Below are positions 54,155-64,000 of a DNA stretch of 64,000 nucleotides, piece by piece. The stretch comes from Boesenbergia rotunda (Eukaryota; Streptophyta; Magnoliopsida; Zingiberales; Zingiberaceae). Positions within the stretch are counted from its first letter, which is position 1; every line of letters starts with the position of its first letter. The notes under the pieces were generated by a model that was given only the letters and a program-made list of their open reading frames with translations, did no database searches and was not told the DNA's origin. The stretch covers positions 236,651-300,650 of the forward strand of contig JAGFNQ010009511.1 of assembly GCA_024364735.1 (NCBI GenBank). The letters are read 5' to 3'. The position numbers were made by a program, and so were the translations under genes.

Positions 54155-57100
54155 TTGGACCAATGGATGTTGCATAGCGGGTGCTCCAGACACATGACTG
54201 GAGATAAATTGAAATTCACCAAACTCAAGTTCAAAAACCTAGGCTCAGTGGCATTTGGCAGCAATGCTACACTCAAGGTGATTGGGTCAGGTAATATTGA
54301 ACTTAAATCTGACTTTGTTATTAAGAAAGTTCTTTTGGTTGAAGATTTTAAATTTAACTTGCTTAGCATAAGTCAATTGTGTGATACTGGTTATGTAGTT
54401 ACCTTCACCAATTCTAACTGCCTGATTAGAAACTTGCAAGACTCAGAAATCATGCTTAAGGGCACTAGGAAAAATAATGTTTACACTATAAACCTACCAC
54501 TAGTACCTAAATGCATGTTAACTCAGTTAGAACAATCAAACCTCTGGCATAGAAGATTAGGTCACACTAATCTGAGAATTATTTCAAAAATCACCCAACT
54601 TGGCCTAATTAAAGGTATTCCTAAAATTAAGAACCATGAAAACATAATATGTAAATCATGTAATCAAGGTAAACAAACCAAGTCTAATCACAAACTAATT
54701 CAGTCTGATATAACTCAAACCACACTTGAGCTCCTGCACCTTGACCTATTTGATTCACATGGAGCCAAGTCACTAAGCGGAAACCAATACTGCTTAGTAA
54801 TAGTTGATGACTACTCTAGGTTTGCCTGGGTTAGGTTTCTAAAGACCAAAAATGAAACCCTAAACCTATTCAATGACTTTTGTAAGTTAATTGAGAATCA
54901 AAACGATACTAAAATCAAAAGACTTAGGAGTGACCACGGGGGAGAGTTTGAAAATCAACGATTCGAGGAATTTTGTAAGGTAAATGGGTATATACACGAA
55001 TTCTCATGTCCTAGAACCCCCCAGCAAAATGGGATAGTCGAAAGAAAAAATAGAACCCTACAGGAAGCCGCTAGGGCTATGCTCAATGAATTCAACTTAG
55101 CTAACCAATATTGGGCAGAAGCAATTAGTACGGCTTGCTACATCCAAAATAGGGTCCTGATTAACAAGCGACACAACAAAATACCCTATGAATTATACTA
55201 CCATAGACTTCCAAACCTACACTACCTAAGGGTCTTTGGGTGCAAAGTACATATCCTAAACACCAAGGACTATCTAGGTAAATTCCAGTCTAAGTCAACC
55301 CCAGGCATCTTTTTAGGATACTCAACAACAAGTAGAGCCTATAGGGTTTACAATAAGCAAACTAAGAAAATTAAAGAAACAACCAATCTAATATTCGATG
55401 AAGAAATTAAGTCAAAATCTGATAATTTAGATCTAACTTCATCAAATACTGATCAAGAAGATAATGAACAAGCTGTTGAATCTTTAATTGAACCCATAAA
55501 CGAACTAACTATTGAACCGACTAGTGAGTCAATTGAACCAACTATTGAACCAATAATTGAACCAACTCAAATAGTTGAATCAAATAGTGAACCAAACCGA
55601 CCAGCCGGACCTGAGGCTGAACCAAGTTCTAGAAAAACCAAGAAACCCAGACTCAGTCACCCAACCGATCAAATTATGGGTGATCCAACTCTAGGAGTCA
55701 GAACTAGGTCTTCCTATAGAAACCTTAGTCAGATAGCAATGATTTCAAAAATAGAACCTAAGACTATAGAGGAAGCCCTACCTGATCCTGATTGGATCAC
55801 AGCTATACAAGAAGAATTAGCCCAATTTGAGAGGAACCAAGTCTGGGAACTAGTACCTAAACCTGAGGGCAAATCCATCATTAACACTAAGTGGGTTTTT
55901 AGGAATAAGCTAAATAATCAAGGAGAAATAGTCAGAAATAAAGCCCGCTTAGTAGCAAAATGATTCAGTCAGCTAGAAGGGTTAGATTATGACGAAACCT
56001 ATGCCCCGGTAGCTAGACTTGAGTCTATTAGGATGTTATTGGCCTTTGCATCCCATAAAGGATTTAAACTATACCAAATGGATGTAAAGTCAGCCTTTCT
56101 AAATGGATTCATTAAGGAAGAAGTCTATGTAGGACAACCCCCTAGTTTTGAGGACTTAGAAAGACCTGACCATGTTTACAAACTTACTAAAGCACTTTAT
56201 GGACTAAAACAAGCACCTAGGGCCTGGTATGAACGCTTATCAACTTACCTAATTTCTAAAGAATTTAAACAAGGACAAATTGACTCAACCCTATTTATTA
56301 AAATCTTAGGAAAAGAAATCTTTATTGCCCAAATCTATGTCGATGACATAATCTTTGGGTCCACCAACTCTAATTTTTTAAAAGAATTCGTGAAAATAAT
56401 GGAAAATGAGTTTGAAATGAGCTTAGTTGGTGAACTCAACTTTTTCCTAGGGTTACAAATTAAACAAACTAGGGATAGAAACTATGTCCATCAATCAAAT
56501 ATGCTAAAGAGTTAATAAAGAAATTTAAAATGGATAACTCTAAAAGCATAAGTACCCCCATGACCACAAATGTAAAAATAGATAGTGACCCTGATGGTAA
56601 ACCAGTAGACCTTAAACTCTACAGAAGTATGATTGGGAGTCTATTGTACCTTACAGCCAGTAGACCTAATATTCTTTTTGCTGTAGGAATGTGTGCTAGA
56701 TACCAAACCTGTGCTAAGGAAACGCACTTAGCAGCCCTAAAAAGAATACTAAGATATGTTAAGGGCACTCTAAATGTAGGGATTTGGTATCCTAGGACCT
56801 CAACCTTTGACTTGTCAGGATACTCGGATTCTGACTACGCTGGTTGTAAATTAGATAGAAAGAGCACAAGTGGAAGCTGCCAACTGTTAGGAAATAGTCT
56901 AGTAAGTTGGTGCAGCAGAAAACAACACTGTGTAGCTCTATCCACAACTGAAGCTGAGTATGTTGCCTTAGGAGATTGTGTAGCACAACTTTTATGGATG
57001 ATGCACACTCTTAAGGACTTCCAGCTCAACTACACCCAAACTCAGGTCTTCATTGACAATATAAGCTCAATTAATCTAACTAAAAACCCAATCTAACTTT

Positions 57101-57279
57101 CCCGAACTAAACACATAGAAGTTAAATACCACTATGTAAGAGATCATGTTGCCAGGGGTGAGATAGTCCTTAAGCATGTAGACTTTAAATCTAACTTAGC
57201 TGACATATTCACCAAACCGCTACCTGAGTCTGAGTTCAGCTCACTAAGAAGGCAGTTAGGATTATGCTTGGTAGAATAG
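54155..57279 (+). pseudogene. D1 pol (protease, integrase, RT, RNase H), lightly broken
   Basis: Copia order PR-IN-RT-RH, without its own ATG at the start. The protease motif reads LHSGCSRHMTG, so the catalytic Asp of DSG is His. The integrase zinc region is LWHRRLGHTN ... CKSC, and the core has HLDLFD, RSDHGGEF and VERKNRT. RT has FRNKLNNQGEIVRNKARLVAK, followed by TGA at 55961; further on are YQMDVKSAFLNG, YGLKQAPRAWYERL and an intact YVDD (about 56335). A frameshift near 56500 is followed by RNase H (SDSDYAGCKLDRKSTSG ... TEAEYVALG) and TAA at 57094 (CAA to TAA). The stop is 57277-57279. At least four lesions, so inactive, but younger-looking than B pol. Confidence 0.85.
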
Positions 57280-58700
57280 GTTTACTATATTTTTCTATTT
57301 TTAAACTGCTTTACTTGCTTTTAAAATCAGTTTCTAAAATAATTTTAAAACTGCTTTACTTAATTTCAAAATCAGCTTTTAGTTAGTTTGAAAAATCTTT
57401 TTGGGATTTTGTTTAAGTTTTTCGACTTAGTTTTTTTTTGGAAAAACTATCCCCTTCAAAACTAGGACTTTTTCGCAAAATAGACTTAGCCTAGGCCCTA
57501 ACCCTAGAATTGCATGCACCTATAGATCTAGAAGCCAGCATCTCACAAGCACCTTAGGGTACTTTTGATTGATAACCTAGAATGGGTTAAGATACTTAGG
57601 TCTTTGCCTTAATTCAAGATGCTTTAAGTCAGTGCATCTGCAGTAATTGGGGCACTAAATACAACTTAAACAGTAATCAAGTTAAGTGTCAAGTTTAGAA
57701 AATTTAACTTGAACAGAACACTTAACTCGACTAACCCTAGCAAAAACTACTATTTATAACAGTTAGTAAGTAGCTAATTGGGTTAGACAGGTCCCTAAAG
57801 AGATAATTGAAATTGGCTTGGTTCAGTTTATCTTGCATTGGTTCAGTACAGCACATTAATTTTTTTCTTATGCAATTTATTTACCATTTTTTGCTATATT
57901 GCTTTGTTTTTGATATATGGCAAAGGGGGAGAGATAGGAAAGGAAAGAAGCTTTTTTAAAATTTAAAATTTTTAAAAACTGCTTTCAAAAAGTACTTAAG
58001 CTAAGTTTTTTCAAAAACTACTTTCTTCAAAATACTTAAGCTAAGTTTTTTCAAAAACTGCTTTCTTCAAAATACTTAAGCTAAGTTCAAAACTGCATTC
58101 AAAGTACTTAAGCTAAAGTTTTTCAAAACTGCTTTCAAAGTACTTACTCTAAGTTTTTTTCAAAACTGTTTAAAAGTACTTACTCTATGTTTTTTTCAAA
58201 ACTGTATAAGTACTTGATCTAAATTGTTTTCAAAATTGATTCTAAGTACTTGACCCAAGCTGGTTTGCAAAAGTATTTTCTAAAGTACTTAAACTTAAGC
58301 TATGTTCAAAATATCTCTAAGTACTTATTTCTAAACTTCTCTAATAGAAAAGTTTCTAAGTTTCTAAAAGTACTAAAGAGATTGAAAACTTTTAAAAGTG
58401 CTTCCAAGAACTTAAAAGATGTTTTAGAAAATTTTCTACTAAGTTATTTTTCTAAATTTCTAAGTATAAAATTTTTTCTGTATTTTTGGAAAATATTTTC
58501 TAAAACTTCTTTTGAAAAATCTTCTAAGTTTTGAAAAATCAATTCCATTATTTTGACTTAGAAAATTTTCAAACCCCGCGAACCTTTGAAAAAACTAGGG
58601 GGAGATTCCTTCCAGGGGGAGGGAACTAAACTGTTATATCAACTGTCTTGATTAACTTAACTTTTTGAATCGGGTTGCCATAAATCAAAAAGGGGGAGAT
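57280..58700 (+). other. D1 tail with right hairpin and polypurine tracts
   Basis: Non-coding; no ORF2. Right hairpin region 57538-57595. Purine tracts are CAAAGGGGGAGAG (about 57924), CTAGGGGGAGATTCC (about 58598) and the terminal AAAAAGGGGGAGA (58687-58699). Between them are about ten AGTACTTA...TTTTCAAAACTG repeats (57960-58300). Confidence 0.75.
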
Positions 58701-60109
58701 TGTTGGTGCAGACATCACCCAAGTCGAACCTGGGTTTTGATAAATGGCAAAGGGTTCAAAAGTTAAGATGTTATGTTTATCTAACATGCTACTTGAGTGT
58801 GCAGATTGAAGTTCTAGTGAAGGACTGCTAGGCACCTAGCGAAGGACTGCTAGGCATCGGAACCTAAGACCCAGCGAAGGGCTGCTGGGCACCTAGCGAA
58901 GGGCTGCTAGGAGTCAAAGACCTAGCGAAGGACTGCTAGGCACCAGGCGAAGGACTGCTTGGAACCGAAGACCTGGCGAAGGACTGCTTGGAACCGAAGA
59001 CCTGGCGAAGGACTGTTGGGCACCAGGCGAAGGACTGCTTGGTACTGAAGACCTGGCAAAGGACAGCTGGGCACCTGACGAAGGACTGCCGGGCAAAAGT
59101 CCAACCGGAGGAGCCGGTTGGTGACAAGTAAATTCTCCTGAGAGGAGTAGGTGAGGACGCGTTCCCCGTCGAGGGAACAGTAGGCGTCGGTTCGACCTAG
59201 GGTTCCATTTTGGAGACCCAAAGTCAGAACCAAGACAGCTACGGCTGTAAGACTCACTGACATGCTTGCTTTGTTTTGTTTGGTACTAACCCTGGAAGCA
59301 GGACCGAAGGAACGAGTTTCTGCAGCTCAGAACGCCCCAAAGGAGAGGGGCAGCAGCTGGGCAGGGCGCCCGGAGGTCCCGGGCGCCCCCAAGGTGAAGG
59401 CAAGACAAGCTAAGCAAGTAATGCTTCGGAAGCTCACTGGGGAGGATGCCCCCGTGCTCCCGGGCGCCCCCGTGCTCCCGGGCACCCCGGATGTCTCGGG
59501 CGCCCTGGGTCCAAGCCAACAAAGCAAATAGAGGTTAAGCCACCGAGAAGCCAGCTGACCGAGTCAACCGAGGCGCCCCCGCCCCCACAGTCAACTCTCA
59601 GCCCTATTCAAGTGGGATAAGGGCTGACCGAGACTTGTCCGGATCGACTGACACGTGGGGGCGCCCCCAACGTTTAGGGCGCCCCAGGAGGCTATAAATA
59701 TCCCCTCGACCCCAAGGCTTCACACAACAACTTTCCAACGCCAATACGCTCTTCTACTCAAGCGCTCTGCTCCAGAAACCTCCCAACTCGAGATTGAAGC
59801 GCCGACGACGACCCTCTGCTCAGAAGTACAATCTACAACGGGCGTCGGTAATGAAAGAGCTTAAGTTTTAATTTACTGAACTACAACTGTAATCTTTCTG
59901 TAAACTTTTTGTGCACATATAGAATTGCCCCCATTAAATGGTCAACGACCGTGGGCCTTGGAGTAGAAGTCGACCGCGACTCCGAACCAAGTAAAATCGC
60001 TTGTGTCCTTCGTTGTGTTTTAATTTTCCGCTGCCTATTCTCTTAGTTTTATCCGAAAAATGATTTACGATATTCACCCCCCCCTCTATCGTATTCTCTC
60101 AATCCAATA
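58701..60109 (+). repeat. D1 3' LTR
   Basis: TGTTGGTGCAGACATC ... CAATCCAATA, 1409 bp. Hairpin array about 58814-59093, GGGCGCCC palindromes about 59365-59685, TATAAATA 59693-59700, C-run at about 60077. Followed by GACCC. Confidence 0.9.
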
Positions 60110-60833
60110 GACCCAACAACAAAAAATGAGGTCAAAGGAAGTTCCAAAAGGCAAGGTGTGAAGGATGGAGAGACATCTGAGAGACGCAAGGCTGATAGAG
60201 GAGGCTAGAAGGCTAGGTCTAGGTTAGTCGGGTGAAGACGAGTGTTGAGTGACGGGACTAAAATCCTAGGTTTAGAGTTTGGTCAGTCAACTGATGCTTG
60301 GATCAGTCAATTGGTAAGGGTCACAGAAAGATCAGTCGACTGATGTCGGCTGGAATTCGAACGTTGGATTGTAACGTTCGTGTTCGGGTGGACCAGTCGA
60401 CTAGTGTTGGCACCAGTTGACTAGTAATGGTTATTTCATGGATGAGCTCTATTTAAGAGAGCTCAGTTTGGATGAGCAAAGGTTGACGAAATAAGCTTGG
60501 GTAAAGTTTATTAGTAGCCTACCAAGCTCAGGTATTGGTTGCAAGGTTTTGGCGAGGTTTCTCCACCCACAATGAGCGACACGAGCTAGTCGGAGGCTTT
60601 CCGGGGACTCATCCATCGACGAATCGGGATCGTCCACCTTATGGACTATCGTGGAGTAGGAGCTTTATCTCCAAACCACGTTAAAGGTTTGGTGTTAGTG
60701 GTTTGATTTTCTTTTTGTTAGTTTAGTTTATTTGTATTCCATTGCGCACTAACAAAGTGTAGGAAGAACCGTGATTGAAGTGGGTGAACGGTTATTCACC
60801 CCCCTCTAGTCGTATGCATCGATTCCTAACAAG

Positions 60834-60844
60834 TGGTATCAGAG
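60834..60844 (+). other. Primer-binding site of element E
   Basis: TGGTATCAGAG, two bases after the E 5' LTR. Confidence 0.9.
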
Positions 60845-61267
60845 CGAAAGTTCGCTCATCTACGGACTAATCGCCGAGAGAACAAAATGCTAGAGGAAGA
60901 TGGATTTGAAAGGTCTGCTAGGATGGGATACTCAAATTCCACCTCCATATGATCGAAACAATTTCAATTATTGAAAGAAGTGATTAGAAACTTAGTTCCA
61001 AATGGATTGGGGCCATTGGACCACTTGGAGGTACCATTCGAAGCTCCAATGAATAAGAAGGGGAAACACCTCCGATCTCGGTATTAGACAAAGGATCAAA
61101 AGGAGGAAGCAGAGTTGGATAAGGAGGTAACGAGAATTGTGTTAAATTTATTACCTTCTTATATTATGTCGCGTGTAGGAGAATACAAGAATGCTCATGA
61201 GCTATGGAGAAAGGTAATAGCTCTTCATGAGGATTCTACACAAGGACAAGAAGTGGAGGAGCCCAAG
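60845..61267 (+). pseudogene. Element E gag fragment
   Basis: Starts like A gag after the primer site (CTAATCGCCGAGAGAACA leader). It continues with PPYDRNNFNY and a stop, VPFEAPMNKKGKHLRSRY and a stop (61084), then DKEVTRIVLNLLPSYIMSRV and NAHELWRKVIALHED, matching A gag residues of about 20-130. It ends at 61267 where element H begins. Several stops and frameshifts make it non-functional. Confidence 0.75.
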
Positions 61268-64000
61268 TGTCACGCCCCTAGAGGCCCGTGCTCCCTCAAA
61301 AATCGGGCAATACCTCCCCTGTACGGTGGACAATCTGAAACTTTTATACATACACACACCTCAACTATAACAATATAGCTCAGTCACACTCGGCTGGCGT
61401 TCACACCAACATAACCACGTAGTTAAATAATATAACTGACAAATAATAAACATAATAAATATAAACTCTATAGCTAAGTGCAGCAAATCGAAATCCAGCC
61501 GAAATAAATAAATACACGTTCGAAAGAAAAACCATATACCCTCCAAAATGATAATAAAACCAAAAACAACACTAATACTGTATTACTACTACAAGAGTAC
61601 GAAAACCAATAATAATACTCAGACTGGGAGACTGACAGCTGGATCCTCTCCTGGTGGTACGAGGCACAGCTATCGACTACCTAAAACAAAAAGAAGAACG
61701 AGGGATGATGAGTTCCGGATGGAATTCTGCGGCTATAAGAACAGATAAATGCATGGTATATAAAAGGGTAAAGCAAGCATAAAGAGAGCAAAGGGTATAC
61801 AATCTCCGGAAATAAGAACATAAACAAAATGTATCTATACAAATAAAATATTCCTGAAAACCATATAACAAGTAGGGACAAAATCAGAAATCCCCCCTAA
61901 CACCTCCATAAACAGCTAATATTGCTGAACATATCCAGATCATAACACAAAATGCAAATCATAATCATATATGCATGTCAATCAAATGTAACAATCATAG
62001 CTCAAACAAATGTAGCAAGCACAAGCAAATGCACAATGCACAATATGCACATGATGTCATAACCTGCACTTTACACACACCAACCACCGCTATATTGGGT
62101 AGGTTGACTGGACAAGATACAAGAGCCAAAACTTGGGGCTATGCAAATACACTATGACAACCATGGCCCTGATATAAAATGCCAAAAATGCATGTGGCTT
62201 AAAACCCCAAAATACCTGTGGGGACTCCAAATACCTGGGGAGTATCAACTGTTTACACACAACTCCGACTAAGCGTGGCACAACAAGAAAAATATACCTG
62301 ACGACTCATCTCAACCACCAAAGAGCCCGCGGTTGTCGGCCTGAATGCTATGATGCATGTCACTAATATACTCTACCTCAATCAAACCCAAAACCATGCG
62401 AAATAGAAAACACCAATAACACCAAAATCAGAAAATATACGAAAAGTATAATCAACACCAAAGTAAATAAACATGCACTAATCTACTAGGTAGGGTATAT
62501 CTAATGTCAACCAAATCCTAGATAGGTCAAATGATTATTCTACAGTACACACGTACACACAGTACGCTTTAGATCAGAAACCAAGAGATGAGACTGTATA
62601 ACTGAACAATTTGAATTACCACTCAAAGGGTCAAGCACAGAATAAGTATCAAGCAGAAAAATAAGAAGAATAGATTTAAGGTAAATAATCATACTCAGAT
62701 AATAAAACAACCATGCATTTAAAGATAAACAGAACTATAGAAACAAGCAAGAAGTACCCGCCTTTAAGTATGTCTTGTACTACATGTCATCCAATCTGGA
62801 CTTCAGTCTCGAATTAAAAACCTACAATAAATAGCACAATCAAAATATAGATCTAACGTAGTTCGGATATTTGAAATCCCAAACCTAATTAATCCAAATC
62901 CTAATCCAATTAGGAAACCTCAATAGAATTAGTTCAATCATTAATTAAGATCAAATAATCTAACCCCTTGATTAAATTAGGTTTAGCCATATTCCAGGTC
63001 AAATCTTCATCCGATCAAGAAAATCCAATTTGAACCATATCAATTCAGATTAATCAATGAATCTACCATCCCAATAACCCTTACACCTTAATTGATTAAG
63101 TATCAACCTTTAATCGGCTTATGACCGGAATTTCAACCACGCCAATACTCACTTAATCCCTTACCCTACTTTATTGATGTCAGAACAGTGCCTCACCTGA
63201 TGGGGATAATGACGACAAGCTGGGTTGGTTGGTTCAACTTCGTCATTGGTTGACCTTAGTAGTGGTCAACCTCAGCGGTGGCGGTGATCCGACCATGGCG
63301 GCAATGTTGTCCAAGATGGAAGCGTTGTGATCGCGACATTGCGGTGATGGCAGTGCCATCAATCAGAGCTAGGGCATCTCATGAGAGGGAGAAGAGTGGC
63401 TAGCCAAAGAGGAGACCAGCTTTGGCGATCGGGAGGAAGAAGCAGATCCCGTTGGTGATGCTCGGCTTGTCCTGTGAACTCACGGTGGCGATCAAGTAGA
63501 ACCCCATTGGCTGTTGGTGGCGGTTGCTCTGGTGAGGACAAGCGGCGACCGACGACTGGCTGGGGAGAGGTCGGCGGCGTCGGCCCGGATCAAGGGAGGA
63601 GAAGTCGCCTGTGTTGAATGCTCCTTGAGGTGGAGGTCGTACTCTACTTGATTGCCTGAGGAGAGCTGTGGTGTCGGGTGGAGAGGGGAGGAATCGGCAG
63701 CGTCAGGCAGAGAGGAGAGGAATCGACATGGTTTTAGGGCATAGGAGAGAGAGATAAACAAAGGAAAAGTTATATATATATTATATATATATATATATAT
63801 AATTAAACTTTTCCTTAAATAATTCATAATTGGTCCACGCATCCAATTTTCCCTACAAATATTTTCAAAAATTCAGGAAATTATTCCAAAATTTTCCATA
63901 TGACTGTTCCAAATTTTTAACTCCTATTTATGGTGATTATAAATATATATATATATATACATATTTTATTTTATTTTATATATTTTATTTTTTATTATAT
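61268..64000 (-). mobile_element. Element H: LTR ending GGGGCGTGACA (probably Ty3/gypsy), incomplete
   Basis: On the plus strand it begins TGTCACGCCCCTAGAG. On the minus strand this is a GGGGCGTGACA 3' terminus, typical of long plant gypsy LTRs. No coding sequence is seen over 2.7 kb. A CT-rich, leader-like segment on the minus strand is at about 63350-63770, beside an (AT)n run at 63770-63801. A second AT-rich run is at about 63940-64000. The other end is outside the window, so solo LTR or 3' LTR of a full element cannot be decided. The insertion followed CCAAG in E gag. Confidence 0.5.

Larger units (their letters stand above)
36725..60109 (+). mobile_element. Element D1: copia element with gag and pol, enlarged by nested insertions
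   Basis: Flanked by GACCC at 36720-36724 and 60110-60114. Its 5' LTR is split at 37605 by D2. The LTR next to its own primer site is the chimera at 50347-51587. gag is 51797-53448, pol 54155-57279, tail to 58700, 3' LTR 58701-60109. The last bases read CCAATA, a C-to-T change from CCAACA. No ORF2 is present between pol and the 3' LTR. Confidence 0.8.
36577..60831 (+). repeat. 5' LTR of element E, split by D1
   Basis: Left part 36577-36724 begins TGTTGGAGCAATC. Right part 60115-60831 ends GATTCCTAACA, then the primer site. Net about 865 bp. The right part has CAGTCAACTG, CAGTCGACTG and CCAGTCGACTAG copies (about 60283-60435) around a TTCGAACGTT..AACGTTCG inverted repeat. A TATA-like CTATTTAAGAG is at about 60448. 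Same architecture as A and F. E's 3' LTR is outside the window. Confidence 0.8.

Noticed and set aside
62340..63850. Host gene 5' region or short exons in the right-hand end
   Set aside because: No conserved domain or consistent splice structure. Terminal sequence at 61268 and the CT-rich leader on the minus strand fit a long LTR.
1..64000. Integrated pararetrovirus or other plant virus
   Set aside because: No movement-protein or coat-protein motif and no virus-type RT. All RT, integrase and RNase H motifs are Ty1/copia in gene order and sequence.

Overview
This window is plant nuclear DNA made almost entirely of nested retrotransposons. I found no host gene, rRNA, tRNA or CRISPR array. The evidence for a plant is Ty1/copia coding modules of Sirevirus (SIRE/Maximus) type, primer-binding sites matching plant initiator tRNA-Met (TGGTATCAGAG), long LTRs with TG...CA ends and 5-bp target duplications, plant-type GT-AG introns, and a decayed plant hAT transposase. 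The species cannot be fixed from the sequence. I label the elements A to H.

Nesting. The oldest layer is a broken hAT transposase (about 32916-36290). Element G (minus strand) entered its left side; G's right LTR is 31520-32915 and G runs off the left edge. Element A (925-29225) sits inside G. Inside A are two solo LTRs of family C (1193-3489 and 7664-9773) and complete element B (10860-27917). B contains a reversed solo copy of its own LTR (14395-16679) and a third C solo LTR (16905-19186). A reversed solo LTR of family F (33815-34784) splits the hAT gene. Right of hAT, the 5' LTR of element E (from 36577) was hit by D1 (36725-60109). D1's 5' LTR in turn contains D2 (from 37606), a truncated tandem unit and a chimeric LTR. 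D2 carries a gypsy-like solo LTR (39358-41884) and a reversed D solo LTR (46847-48196). E's gag is cut by H (61268 to the window end). Target duplications confirm most of these joins: ATGGA, GATGA, GGGTG, TGAGG, AGACA, GTTTC, GACCC, AAATC.

Coding content. B has gag, pol and a third gene (ORF2). D1 has gag and pol only. A and D2 have gag and ORF2 but no pol. ORF2 encodes a roughly 380-440 residue protein resembling the 'putative plant transposon protein' domain, with a C-terminal coiled coil. In all three families it starts with a tiny first exon (11, 11 or 20 nt) followed by a phase-2 intron. In B it is fully open although B's gag and pol are riddled with stops and frameshifts.

Main result. 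In A, B and D2, ORF2 is preceded by its own promoter-like block. That block carries the same family-specific palindrome that stands upstream of the start region in that element's LTR: CAGTCGACTG in A, TGATCGGTC..GACCGATCA in B, GGGCGCCC in D. The LTRs of B and D also carry arrays of small hairpins with constant loops and compensating stem changes. In the D lineage a homologous hairpin flanks the pol position on both sides, and D2 carries ORF2 exactly between those borders. Together this suggests a modular, possibly two-component retrotransposon system (gag-pol and gag-ORF2 partners) with matched cis-elements. That reading is inference; the architecture is directly visible.
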